Below are positions 26,191 to 34,867 of a stretch of 64,000 bases of DNA, in pieces. Made by a program: the position numbers and the translations under genes. Position 1 is the first letter of the stretch. Each line of letters starts with the position of its first letter. The stretch covers positions 2,356,001 to 2,420,000 of the forward strand of contig NZ_LT629755.1 of assembly GCF_900104685.1 (NCBI RefSeq). The letters run 5' to 3'. This DNA comes from Agromyces flavus. GTDB lineage: Bacteria; Actinomycetota; Actinomycetes; Actinomycetales; Microbacteriaceae. Below the pieces are notes generated by a model. The model saw only the letters and a program-made list of their open reading frames with translations, searched no databases and was not told where the DNA came from.

Positions 26191-27680
26191 CGAAGGCTCC
26201 GTCCGGTGGCGTTGGAGAACATGAGGGCGACCGCGGGCACCGAGAGCAGCACCAGCAGCACCGCGTAGGGCGCGGCGGCCGGGTAGTCGAGCGAGGATGC
26301 CGCCGACCAGAAGCTCGTGGCGACGGTGCGCGTGCCGGTGGGCGCGAGCAGGAGGGTCGCGGTGAGCTCGTTCGCCGCGCCGAGGGCGACCAGCGCGCCG
26401 CCCGCGACCACCGAGGGCAGCAGCATCGGCGCCGTGACCCGCAGCCGGGCTGCCCACGGCGGAACGCTCAGCGAGCGCGCCGCCTCCTCGAGCGACTCGG
26501 GCACCTGCGAGAGGCCGGCGCGCAACGGCACGAGCGCCCGGGGCAGGAAGATCACGACGTAGGCCGCGATGACCGTGAACGCCGTCTGGTACAGGGCCGG
26601 GGCGAAGGCGAGGGTCGTGGCGACGAGCGCGAGCGCGACGATGATCGCCGGCAGGCTGCTCGCGAGGTACGCCGCGCCCTCGAGCAGTCGCGACATCCGG
26701 CTCGGGTATCGCACGGCGAGCCACGCGAACGGCAGGGCGACGAGGATGGCGCAGACCGCGCCGCCGATCGACAGCCCCAGCGTCTGGATCGTCGCCGGCA
26801 CGAGCCCGCCGAGGTCGGCCGAGTCGGCGCGGAACAGCCAGCGCACCACGCTCGCGAGCGGGACGACGATCGCCGCGACGACGAGGAGCGACGCGCCGAC
26901 GACGGTCGGCACGGTGAGCCGGCCGAGCTCGAGTCGCACCGGCGGATGCGGCGAGCCGCTTCCGATGCGGGCGTACCGCGCGCGACCGCGCGCGAGCGAC
27001 TCGAGTCCGAGCAGCACGAGGCAGAGCACCGCGAGCACGAGTCCGAGTGCGGCGGCGTTGGGTCCGGCGAACGTAGCCTGGTACGCGGTGACGATGGCGG
27101 TCGTGAACGTGTCGAAGCGCAGGAACGCGAACGCGCCGTATTCGGCGAGGAGGTGCAGGCCCACGACGAGCGCGCCGCCGAGGATCGCCAGGCGCAGCTG
27201 CGGCATCACGACCCGGGCGAAGACCGACCACGAGCCCATGCCGAGCGCGCGTGCCGATTCCTCGAGCGCGGGGTCGAGTCCGCGGATCGCGGCGAGCGCG
27301 GGCAGGTACACGAGCGGGAAGTACGCGAGCACCGAGACGAGCACGCCGCCCCAGAGCCCGCTGATCGATGGGATGGCGCTGGCCCAGCCGTAGCTCGCGA
27401 CGAACGCGGGGATCGCGAGCGGCGCCGCGAAGGCCACGGCGAACGTGCGGCGCGCAGGCAGCCCGGTGCGCTCGACGAGCCAGGCGCCGCCGACGCCGAG
27501 CACGACGGTCGCGGGCACGCCGATCACGACGAGCAGGACGGTGTTGACCAGCAGCTCGCCCACCTTCGGCCGGAAGACGAGCGCCGACAGCTCGTCCCAG
27601 CCCATCGCGACCGCGGCCTGCACGACGTACGCGATCGGTACGAGCGCGCCGGCCGCGAGCACCGCGACGAGTGCGACCAA
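26187..27680 (-). CDS. fbpB: Fe(III) ABC transporter, permease
   Basis: A 497-residue fused double permease of the FbpB class with about 12 TM segments and two EAA-type loops (LEESARALGMGSWSVFARVV near residue 150 and LEEAARSLSVPPWAARLRV near residue 410). Only a TTG at 27680 is a conventional start in the frame. An open, Arg-rich 21-codon extension reaches a CTG at 27743 that overlaps the fbpA stop (CTGA), the same geometry as ATGA/GTGA couplings elsewhere in this window. The true start may be that CTG, which would add a hydrophilic leader before TM1. Confidence 0.9.
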   Translation of the reverse strand: MVALVAVLAAGALVPIAYVVQAAVAMGWDELSALVFRPKVGELLVNTVLLVVIGVPATVVLGVGGAWLVERTGLPARRTFAVAFAAPLAIPAFVASYGWASAIPSISGLWGGVLVSVLAYFPLVYLPALAAIRGLDPALEESARALGMGSWSVFARVVMPQLRLAILGGALVVGLHLLAEYGAFAFLRFDTFTTAIVTAYQATFAGPNAAALGLVLAVLCLVLLGLESLARGRARYARIGSGSPHPPVRLELGRLTVPTVVGASLLVVAAIVVPLASVVRWLFRADSADLGGLVPATIQTLGLSIGGAVCAILVALPFAWLAVRYPSRMSRLLEGAAYLASSLPAIIVALALVATTLAFAPALYQTAFTVIAAYVVIFLPRALVPLRAGLSQVPESLEEAARSLSVPPWAARLRVTAPMLLPSVVAGGALVALGAANELTATLLLAPTGTRTVATSFWSAASSLDYPAAAPYAVLLVLLSVPAVALMFSNATGRSLR

Positions 27681-27739
27681 TCCGACCGGCGGTCGACGCC
27701 CGTGCGTCTGGACCGTCGGTGAACGGGTCGCAGTGGTGG

Positions 27740-28777
27740 TCAGAGCAAGCCGGCTTCCGTCATGAGGTCGATGACCTCGGGTCCGTTGAGGGTGGACGGG
27801 TCGATCACGGGCGCGTCGAGGCTGTCGAGCGGCGGCAGCTCGGGCTTCGCGGGCACGTCGGAGGCGACCGGGTACTCGAAGCTGTAGCCCTCGCCGAGGA
27901 TCTGCTGGCCGCGCTCGCCCGCGATGAAGGCGAGGAACTGCTGGGCCTCGTCGGGGTGCGGCGCGTTCTTCAGCACGCCACCGCCCGAGACGCTCACGAA
28001 CGCACCGGGGTCCTGGTTGCCGAAGTAGTGCAGCTCGGTGTCACCGCTGTCCTCGGCTGCGGCATCCTGATCGCGGTACCAGTAGTAGTGGTAGATCACG
28101 CCGACGGGAACTTCGCCGGCGTTGACCGCCTTCATGGTGACGATGTTGTTGCGGTACTCGGTGGCGTTCTCGGCCATGCCCTCGAGCCAGTCGCGCGTGG
28201 CGTCCTCGCCCTGCGTCGCGAGGACGGCGGAGACGATGGCCTGGAAGTCGGCCTTCGCGGGAGCGGCGCCCCAGCGTCCCTTCCACTCGGGCTCGGCGAG
28301 GTCCATGAGCGACGCGGGCAGCTCGTCCTCGGAGATGAGGTCGGGGTTGTAGACGAGCACGGTGGAGCGGGCGGCGATGCCGGTCCAGGCTCCCGAGGCC
28401 GGGCGGTACTGCTCGGGCACGAGCGCGAGCGTGGCCTCGTCGACCGGGGCGAAGAGGTCGGCCTGCTCGACGAGCGACATCGCCGGCGAGTTCTCGGTGA
28501 GGAAGACGTCGGCCTTCGAGGCGGCGCCCTCCTGCACGAGCTGGTTGCCGAGCTCGCTGTCGTCGCCGTTGCGGAGCACGACGTCGATGCCCGTCTCCTC
28601 GGTGAACGCGTCGGCCCACTCCTGCGTGAGCTCCTCGTGCTGCGCGTTGTACACGACGAGCGCGTCAGGGTCGGCGGCGGGCTCCGCGGTGCCGGAGCCG
28701 CCGGCGGCGCAGCCGGCGAGCATCAGGGTGGAGACGGCGGCGGTCGCGACGAGCGCGCGGCGCAGGCGAGAAGACAT
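27740..28777 (-). CDS. fbpA: Fe(III) ABC transporter, substrate-binding lipoprotein
   Basis: A 345-residue lipoprotein. The signal peptide runs MSSRLRRALVATAAVSTLML with lipobox LAGC (Cys near residue 23). The mature protein starts the fold with LVVYNAQHEELTQEW, and IYHYYWYRDQ near residue 230 holds the adjacent Tyr pair used to coordinate Fe3+ in FbpA proteins. Located outside the membrane, it delivers ferric iron to the permease. The start at 28777 is set by the signal peptide. A DtxR-like box lies 29 bp upstream of the start, so expression is probably shut off when iron is plentiful. Confidence 0.92.
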   Translation of the reverse strand: MSSRLRRALVATAAVSTLMLAGCAAGGSGTAEPAADPDALVVYNAQHEELTQEWADAFTEETGIDVVLRNGDDSELGNQLVQEGAASKADVFLTENSPAMSLVEQADLFAPVDEATLALVPEQYRPASGAWTGIAARSTVLVYNPDLISEDELPASLMDLAEPEWKGRWGAAPAKADFQAIVSAVLATQGEDATRDWLEGMAENATEYRNNIVTMKAVNAGEVPVGVIYHYYWYRDQDAAAEDSGDTELHYFGNQDPGAFVSVSGGGVLKNAPHPDEAQQFLAFIAGERGQQILGEGYSFEYPVASDVPAKPELPPLDSLDAPVIDPSTLNGPEVIDLMTEAGLL

Positions 28778-28805
28778 CGAAAAGAGGACCTTCCAGTCCG
28801 AGCGG

Positions 28806-28824
28806 GGAGGTAAGGCTATCCTAA
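28806..28824 (-). promoter_or_regulatory. DtxR/IdeR-like iron box
   Basis: The 19 bases agree at 15 positions with the DtxR/IdeR consensus TTAGGTTAGGCTAACCTAA when read on the plus strand (AGGTAAGGCTATCCTAA is the matching core). It lies 29 bp upstream of fbpA, an iron importer gene, which is the expected target. Consensus is established for Corynebacterium and Mycobacterium; the match was counted by eye. Confidence 0.8.
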
Positions 28825-28880
28825 AGCACTGCGGATGCCCCGCCGTCACGATGCGTCGCGGGAGCGAGCCCCGCCCGCCG

Positions 28881-30245
28881 TCAGGGCGTCCACCACGGGC
28901 GCAGCGGCAGGTCGCCGACTCCGCCGTGCCCGTCGTCCTTCACGGCGAGCACCTGGTGCAGCTGGATGCCGCCGCGCTCGAACTGGAGTCGCGACCCAGC
29001 CATGTAGACGCCCCACACCTTGGCCTTCTCGAGCCCGACCTCGGCGACGGCCTCGTCCCAGTGGGCGACGAGGTTGGCGCACCAGTCCCGCAAGGTGAGC
29101 GCGTAGTGCGGACGCAGGTTCTCCTCGTGCAGCACCTCGAGTCCGGCATCCTGCGCCTCGGTGATGATGCGCCCCGAGCCGGTGAGCTCGCCATCGGGGA
29201 AGACGTAGCGGTCGATGAACCCGTGCGTCGACGGTTCAGCCTTGTTGTCGGGCCGGGTGATGCAGTGGTTGAGCAGCAGCCCGCCCGGGCGCAGCCTGGA
29301 CCGCAGGAATCGGAAGTACGACCGGTAGTTGCGCACGCCGATGTGCTCGAGCAGGCCGATCGACGACACCGCATCGAAGCCCGATTCGCGGATGTCGCGG
29401 TAGTCGCCGAAGCGCACCTCGGCGAGGTCGTCGAGTCCCTCCTCGGCGATCGCCCGCTGGGCCCACGTCGCCTGCTCCTGCGACAGGGTCACGCCGACCG
29501 CGCGGACTCCGCGGCGAGCGGCGTAGCGCACCATGCCGCCCCAGCCGCATCCGACGTCGAGCAGCCGGTCGCCCGCCCCGAGCCGGAGCTTCTCGAACAC
29601 GAGGCGGTACTTGTTCTCCTGCGCCTCGTCGAGCGATGCCTCGGCCCTGGGGTAGCACGCGCACGTGTACGTCATCGATGGGCCGAGCACCCACTCGTAG
29701 AAGGTGTTGGAGACGTCGTAGTGGTAGTGGATCACCTCGGCGTCGCGCGCCTTGCTGTGCCGCCGTCCGGTCCCCAACCGGCGCCAGCGCGGCGGCACCT
29801 CCTGCGGCGGCGGCGCGATCGGTCGCAGGTGCTCGACCCCGATCGAGCGGACGATCCTGGCCATCGTCTTCGGCGGCGGCATCCGGAACACCAGCTCGTC
29901 GGCGAGCGCCTTGAGCAGCTCGTAGGGGTCGCCCGGGTGCACGCCGTGGACCTCGATGTCGCCGGCGATGTACGCGCGCGCGAGGCCGAGGTCGCCGCGA
30001 GCGGTCGCGAGGTAGGTGGTGCCGCGTGGCGAGGTGAGCTCGAGCCCGAAGGGGGCGTCCTCGGGGCCGGCCGAGCTGCCGTCGTAGGCGGTGAACCGCA
30101 GGGGCAGCCGCCCGCCGGCGAGCAGTTCGAGGATCTCGGCGAGGGTCAGCTTGCGATCGCCTTCGGTCGTCGCCGTGGCCGTGCCGGATGTCGCGGCCTC
30201 GGCCGCGCCATCCGCCCCGGGTACCTGGCTCTTGAACGTCGTCAT
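28881..30245 (-). CDS. Cyclopropane-fatty-acid-synthase-like methyltransferase (TmsB/UfaA1 type)
   Basis: A 454-residue SAM-dependent lipid methyltransferase. An N-terminal domain of about 150 residues is followed by HYHYDVSNTFYEWVLGPSMT, CACYPRAEASLDEAQENK and the SAM motif LLDVGCGWGGMVRYAA near residue 225, then SSIGLLEHIG and DRYVFPDGEL. Enzymes of this family methylate the double bond of phospholipid acyl chains. The 4-bp overlap with a flavoprotein gene matches the TmsA-TmsB (BfaA-BfaB) pair, where this enzyme makes a 10-methylene acyl chain from oleoyl lipids. A plain cyclopropane synthase remains possible. Confidence 0.85.
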   Translation of the reverse strand: MTTFKSQVPGADGAAEAATSGTATATTEGDRKLTLAEILELLAGGRLPLRFTAYDGSSAGPEDAPFGLELTSPRGTTYLATARGDLGLARAYIAGDIEVHGVHPGDPYELLKALADELVFRMPPPKTMARIVRSIGVEHLRPIAPPPQEVPPRWRRLGTGRRHSKARDAEVIHYHYDVSNTFYEWVLGPSMTYTCACYPRAEASLDEAQENKYRLVFEKLRLGAGDRLLDVGCGWGGMVRYAARRGVRAVGVTLSQEQATWAQRAIAEEGLDDLAEVRFGDYRDIRESGFDAVSSIGLLEHIGVRNYRSYFRFLRSRLRPGGLLLNHCITRPDNKAEPSTHGFIDRYVFPDGELTGSGRIITEAQDAGLEVLHEENLRPHYALTLRDWCANLVAHWDEAVAEVGLEKAKVWGVYMAGSRLQFERGGIQLHQVLAVKDDGHGGVGDLPLRPWWTP

Positions 30246-31621
30246 CGTCGTTGCACCGCCTTCGCGTAGAGGTCGAGGAGTCGTCCGTCGGGGTCGTAGC
30301 GTTCCTTCACCGCGCGGTAGGCGTCGCCGCCGTACCTCGCGTCGAACTCCTCGCGGGAGTAGAAGGCCTCGGAGTAGAGGGACTTGTGCCCGTCGAGATC
30401 GCCGACCTCCCGCTCGATGGCGCGGTTGGTCTCGCCGGGGGTCGCCCCGACCGGGACCGTCGACCAGAACCCGACGTTGACGTAGGTCTCACGCGGGCGC
30501 AGCGGGTAGAGCGACCAGCCCTCGTCGTCGCGCATCCGCACCGGGCACAGCCAGATCGGCTCGATCGGCACGTTCGCGAGGAACCACTCGAGGAACTCGA
30601 CGGTCCGCCCGATGGGGACCTCGATGTCCTGGATGACCCACTCCCGCGGCGGCCTGCGCTTGAGACGCTCGAGCCCGTCGGCGATGCCGTACCGCCGCGC
30701 GAGGCGCATGAGCTTCCAGTACGAGCTGCTGCGGCGGTACCGCCGCGGCCAGAACCGGCGGATGAGCGGATGCTGCGCGCCGAACCCCTCCGAGCACCAG
30801 AACCAGTCGGTGTCCCACCGCCACAGGTAGTCGTGGATCGTGAGGCGATCGTGGAGGGCGCCGTCGTCATGCTGGATCGAGCGGTAGAAGATGCGCTGCC
30901 GCGTGTAGTCGCTGGTCGGGCCGGGAGCCGCTGTCTGCGCGCCGAGGCACAGGTAGCTCTCGTCGGCGCTGAACACGACGCCGTCGAGGTAGTCGACGCG
31001 CTCGCCGTCGTGCATGCCGGTCTCGACGATCCGGTCCATCGCGGCGACGAGGTTGTCGAGCGTGTGGAACCGCACGTGCGTGAGCGCGACGAATGGCAGC
31101 ACGGGCTCGAGCTCGATGCGCAGGCGCACCGCGTAGCCGAGCGTGCCGTACGAGTTGGGGAAAGCGCGGAACAGGTCGGCATGCTCGTCGGGCGACGCCG
31201 TGACCACCTCGCCCGCGCCCGTGAGGATGTCGAGCTCGAGCACGGACTCGTGCGGCATCCCGTTGCGGAACGAGGCCGACTCGATGCCCAGGCCGGTGAC
31301 GGCGCCGCCGAGCGTGATCGTCTTCAGTTGCGGAACCACGAGCGGGGTGAGTCCGTACGCGAGGGTCGCGGCGACGAGGTGCTCGTAGGTGCACATGCCG
31401 GCGACCTCCGCCGTGCGCGCCTCGGGGTCGACCGCGATGACGTGCGTCAGTCCCGACGTGTCGAGCCCCGGGGCATCCGCCTTCGCACGCGGCCGAAAGA
31501 GGTTCGACGTGGGCTTCGCGAGCCGAACCCCGGATGACTCGGGCACGGCCCGGTAGCTCGCGAGGAGCCGCTCCACGCCGTCGGCGTGGGCGTTGCGTGC
31601 GTCGGTCTCGCGAACGGACAC
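30242..31621 (-). CDS. FAD-linked oxidoreductase, TmsA/BfaA-like
   Basis: A 459-residue protein with a VAO-type FAD-binding domain (FAD_binding_4). The FAD region runs from about residue 65: VIAVDPEARTAEVAGMCTYE, LTPLVVPQLKTITLGGAVTG then GIESASFRNGMPHESVLELD. In 10-methyl fatty acid synthesis TmsA reduces the 10-methylene group to 10-methyl with NADPH. The assignment rests on fold, length and the overlapping TmsB-like gene. GTG 31621 is the only start that keeps the N-terminus short; its Shine-Dalgarno match is poorly spaced. DWDW-type substrate residues cannot be judged by eye. Confidence 0.78.
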   Translation of the reverse strand: MSVRETDARNAHADGVERLLASYRAVPESSGVRLAKPTSNLFRPRAKADAPGLDTSGLTHVIAVDPEARTAEVAGMCTYEHLVAATLAYGLTPLVVPQLKTITLGGAVTGLGIESASFRNGMPHESVLELDILTGAGEVVTASPDEHADLFRAFPNSYGTLGYAVRLRIELEPVLPFVALTHVRFHTLDNLVAAMDRIVETGMHDGERVDYLDGVVFSADESYLCLGAQTAAPGPTSDYTRQRIFYRSIQHDDGALHDRLTIHDYLWRWDTDWFWCSEGFGAQHPLIRRFWPRRYRRSSSYWKLMRLARRYGIADGLERLKRRPPREWVIQDIEVPIGRTVEFLEWFLANVPIEPIWLCPVRMRDDEGWSLYPLRPRETYVNVGFWSTVPVGATPGETNRAIEREVGDLDGHKSLYSEAFYSREEFDARYGGDAYRAVKERYDPDGRLLDLYAKAVQRR

Positions 31622-31668
31622 GCCTTCACGGTAGTCCGCGCCGTCGGCGCCCGCACTCCCCCGATCCG

Positions 31669-32418
31669 CTAGATGAAGCCGTCGAGGGTGCGCCGCACCA
31701 CGCTCGAATGGATCCAGTCGATGAGCGTGACGTAGTCCCACACCGGCAACCCGGTGGCGTCCTGGATCTGCTTCGCATACGGCGGCATGTCGCTGCACTC
31801 GAGCAGCAGCGCGCCGAGGTCGGGGTGGTCCTCAACCAGCCGCACGGCCGCGCCGACCACCTCGTCTCGCACCTGCTCGAGGTCCATCCAGCCCTGGTCC
31901 TCCAGGATCGCGCCGCGGAAGCCGGGGCTGTCCTCCATGCCGGCCACGACGATCGGCGCGTCCTCGCGGATGCCCACCGCACTCAGCATCCGCTGGTCGA
32001 GGCTGCTCCGCTTCGCGCACAGGATGCCGAGCCGCTGCTCGGGCTGGAGCGCGCCGAGCACCATCGGCACCTGGCAGAGGCTCGACAGGAAGACGGGAAC
32101 CGGCAGCGCCTCGGCGAGCTCGCGTTGGAAGCGTGCGAAGTATCCGCACGCACCGACGATGGCGCGGCACCCGTCGCGGACGAGCTCTCGAGCGGCGGCG
32201 AGGATCGGTTCGAGCAGCGTCGGATCACCACCGATCAATCGAGGACTGTCGGCGCCCTCGACGACCGTGAACCTGACCGGGTAGTCGTACGTCGAGGCGT
32301 TCGCGACGTTGCCCGGGATGATCGGGTATCCCGTGTTCAGCAGCAGGATCCCGATGGCGTGCCCGGCCATCATCTGGTCGGCGGGCTGGTGGATGATCGT
32401 GCCCAAGGTTCCCCTCAC
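31669..32418 (-). CDS. Asp/Glu/hydantoin racemase family protein
   Basis: A 249-residue protein of the Asp/Glu racemase superfamily. Two cysteines at the expected catalytic positions are seen: VGACGYFARFQ near residue 91 and LLLECSDMPPYAKQI near residue 200, the latter in the ECSDMPPY motif found in AroM/DUF1773-like members. GTG 32418 follows GGAGG at about 9 bases. Substrate unknown; hydantoin or amino acid racemase and maleate isomerase-like roles are all compatible. It has no obvious partner gene. Confidence 0.75.
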   Translation of the reverse strand: MRGTLGTIIHQPADQMMAGHAIGILLLNTGYPIIPGNVANASTYDYPVRFTVVEGADSPRLIGGDPTLLEPILAAARELVRDGCRAIVGACGYFARFQRELAEALPVPVFLSSLCQVPMVLGALQPEQRLGILCAKRSSLDQRMLSAVGIREDAPIVVAGMEDSPGFRGAILEDQGWMDLEQVRDEVVGAAVRLVEDHPDLGALLLECSDMPPYAKQIQDATGLPVWDYVTLIDWIHSSVVRRTLDGFI

Positions 32419-32495
32419 CTCACGCCTCCATCGGCGATCGGACCCCTGTTCACCGTACAAGGGGATCGGCGGCGCACGCGGGTACCGTGTCGACC

Positions 32496-32801
32496 ATGAC
32501 AGCTGAACCTCAGTGGGTCGAGCGATTCGTGCTCTTCTACTTCTCGGGGCCTGACGGCCGCAGCCGCGTCCCCGAGGTGTTCCCTCGGCATCACGCGTAC
32601 ACGATGGACTTCATGGCGAAGCGACCGGGCGAGCTCCTGCTCACGGGTCCGCTCGCGGAGCCGGTCGACGGCCAACCCGGGGCGATGAACGTCTTCACGA
32701 ATCGCGCGGCCGCCGAGGAGTTCGCGCCCGCCGACCCGTTCGTGGTGGAGGGCGTCGTCCAGTCCTGGAGCGTCCGCACCTGGCTCACCAGCCCGGTGTA
32801 G
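32496..32801 (+). CDS. YCII-related domain protein
   Basis: A 101-residue protein with the YciI-like ferredoxin fold: FVLFYFSGPDGRSRVPEVFP, then HHAYTMDF with the family His, GELLLTGPLAEPVDG and AEEFAPADPFVVEGVVQ. These proteins bind small molecules or act as dehalogenase-like or muconolactone-isomerase-like domains; role unknown. ATG 32496 is preferred over in-frame GTG 32487. Confidence 0.85.
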   Translation: MTAEPQWVERFVLFYFSGPDGRSRVPEVFPRHHAYTMDFMAKRPGELLLTGPLAEPVDGQPGAMNVFTNRAAAEEFAPADPFVVEGVVQSWSVRTWLTSPV

Positions 32802-32843
32802 CCCGCGGCGGTAGACGGTGAGCCGGTGACGCGGTGAGACCCG

Positions 32844-33245
32844 TCAGGGTGCGCGGAGCGCCTCGAACGGCGCGATCGGGACGATGCCCTCGACGCGGCG
32901 AGCAAGGTCGGCGTCGAGCGTGATGAATGCGTCGGCCTGCAGCTGGGCGACGGCCACGTACTCGGCCGTCGTCGTGTCATCCCAGTCGAGTTCCTCGGCG
33001 ATCTTCCACGCCACCGCGCGTGAGACGCGGTCGCCGAGGAGCCGCACTCGCAGGGAGGCGAGGCGGTCGAGTCGGGTGCGCGCGTCGTCGCGCGGCAACT
33101 CACCCGCGCGGACGGCGCGATAGAGATGCGACAGCACCTGCGAGCGGAGCACGTTCGGCGCGACCAGCTGGTGGCTCTCGGCGACGGGCAGGTCGTCCTC
33201 GGTGAGGCGTAGCGCGGTGAGGGCGTCGATCCCGAATCGTCTCAT
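32844..33245 (-). CDS. PIN-domain protein (VapC-like)
   Basis: A 133-residue PIN-domain protein. Acidic residues of the RNase site are plausible at FGIDALTALRL (Asp6), APNVLRSQVLSHLYR in the middle, and ELDWDDTTTAEYVAVAQLQ then ADAFITLDADLAR at the end. This is the layout of VapC toxins. No antitoxin-sized gene lies directly upstream; only 66 bp separate it from the truncated AlkD-like gene. It could be a solitary PIN protein or a toxin whose antitoxin is lost. Confidence 0.75.
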   Translation of the reverse strand: MRRFGIDALTALRLTEDDLPVAESHQLVAPNVLRSQVLSHLYRAVRAGELPRDDARTRLDRLASLRVRLLGDRVSRAVAWKIAEELDWDDTTTAEYVAVAQLQADAFITLDADLARRVEGIVPIAPFEALRAP

Positions 33246-33311
33246 GGCCCGTCGCCCCCGTGAATTCCGTGTGCGGACCACGCTATTGCCGAAACGTGTC
33301 GGAGCGCGATG

Positions 33312-33788
33312 TCAGAGCAGCGACGCGGCGCGCCGCAGTCGAGGATCGGGGTCGACCGCCCAGCGCGCGACGACCTGCTGCGCTCGCGTCGCTTCGACCC
33401 CGCCCAACCCGGCCAGCAGGGGGCGGACGACGTCGGTTGTCAGCGGATCCACGAGTTCGGCGACTCGCGCATCGCGAAGGAACTGCTCGACGCGAGTGAG
33501 GTCGCTGCCCCGCAGCATCCGCGCGTGACGTTGGAGGAGGACGATGGCGGCGAGCCGGCGTTCGAACACCGGCTGCGACCACAATTCGGCGGCGAGCGCG
33601 GTGATCTCGTCGTGCGTCATGTCGGGATGCCGCCGACCGGCATCGCGTACGGTGCCCCGGATGGCGCCCACCGAGGCGCCGTAGAACCGCAGTCCCCCGC
33701 CGATCCGCTCGGCGTCTGCGTCGGCCCGCCACTCCGAAGCCTCGGCCTGGAGCGTGCGGTCGATGAACTCTGCGGCCGGCGACGTCAC
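33312..33788 (-). pseudogene. DNA alkylation repair (AlkD-like) protein, C-terminally truncated
   Basis: A 158-residue ORF resembling the HEAT-repeat DNA glycosylase AlkD: LRFYGASVGAIRGTVRDAGR, the HDEITALAAELWSQPVFERR helix pair and AAIVLLQRHARMLRG. Complete homologues are about 220-240 residues. Here the frame stops at WAVDPDPRLRRAASLL, in the middle of a repeat normally followed by two or three more, and the 66 bp before the PIN gene cannot hold them. The lost part includes the region completing the DNA-binding groove, so it is probably non-functional or a remnant. Confidence 0.6.
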
Positions 33789-33815
33789 GGTTCGATTCTG
33801 CGCGACACGGCCTCG

Positions 33816-34772
33816 TCAGCGGGCCGCGTCGTCCCCGCCGACGCCCGCACCCGCGAGGCGCATGGTCTCCCCCGCCCTCGACGCGAAGGCCGTCGCGGTC
33901 GTCGCGATGGTGCGCTGCATCACGTCGACCGCGGCGGTGGTCGCGACATCCGCCGGCTTGGCGAGGCTGATGGTTCGCGTGAGCGTCGGCGCGTCGAGGC
34001 GGACCGAACGCAGGCCCGGGCGGTCGATGAGCACCATGGCGGGCACGATCGCGACGCCGAGCCCGCGCTCGACGAACCGCAGCACCGCGTCCATCTCGGC
34101 ACCCTCGAGCACGATGTCGGGCGTGAGTTCGGCCGCTCGGAACGCGGCATCCGTCGTCGTGCGCAGGTCGTAGGTCGAGCTGAACACGATCTGCGGCAGG
34201 CGCGCGACCTCGGCGAGCCCGATGCGGTCGCGTGTGGTGACCGGCGGTGCGGCCGCGGATGACACGACCACGAGCTCCTCGACGAGCAGCGGCGTCACCG
34301 TGAACCGCTCGGCCGTCGCGGCATCCGACGTGGTGATCAGGGCGAGATCGAGCTCGCCGCTGCCGAGCTCGTCGAGCAGCCGCCGCGAGCCCTGTTCCGA
34401 GAGGTGCAGCTCGATGGCCGGATGGTCGGCGTGGAAGGCGCTGAGCACCTCGGCGACGAGGCTGATGCAGAGGGTCGGCGTGGCGCCGAGCCGCACGCGT
34501 CCGCGCTCGAGGCCGGCCAGCTCGGCGAGCTCGCGGCGCACCGACTCGGCGTCGGCCAGCATGCGGCGCGCGAGCGGCAGCAGTGCCTCGCCGGCGACCG
34601 TGAGCGTCGAGCCGCCGCGCGCCCGCTGGAAGAGTTCGGCCCCGAGGTCCTTCTCGAGGGCGGCGATCTGCCGGCTCAGCGACGGCTGCGCCAGGTAGAG
34701 CTCTTCAGCGGCCCGCGTGAAGTTGCCGAACCGGGCCACCTCGACGAACGATCGCAGCTGCTCGAGGTTCAC
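33816..34772 (-). CDS. LysR family transcriptional regulator
   Basis: A 318-residue LysR regulator. The N-terminal winged HTH reads MNLEQLRSFVEVARFGNFTR then AAEELYLAQPSLSRQIAALE, followed by a linker helix and a type 2 periplasmic-binding-like effector domain (SLVAEVLSAFHADHPAIELH near residue 105). The ribosome site is not strong. The divergent neighbour expected for a LysR protein is absent: the next gene upstream is on the same strand. Target unknown. Confidence 0.9.
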   Translation of the reverse strand: MNLEQLRSFVEVARFGNFTRAAEELYLAQPSLSRQIAALEKDLGAELFQRARGGSTLTVAGEALLPLARRMLADAESVRRELAELAGLERGRVRLGATPTLCISLVAEVLSAFHADHPAIELHLSEQGSRRLLDELGSGELDLALITTSDAATAERFTVTPLLVEELVVVSSAAAPPVTTRDRIGLAEVARLPQIVFSSTYDLRTTTDAAFRAAELTPDIVLEGAEMDAVLRFVERGLGVAIVPAMVLIDRPGLRSVRLDAPTLTRTISLAKPADVATTAAVDVMQRTIATTATAFASRAGETMRLAGAGVGGDDAAR

Positions 34773-34867
34773 GTCGATAGGCTACGCGCATCATCGCCGC
34801 CGACACGATGCGCTCGGCGCAAACAACGCCATGGCGGCGGCGCTGAGCGCCGACCCAGGCCCCGCCT

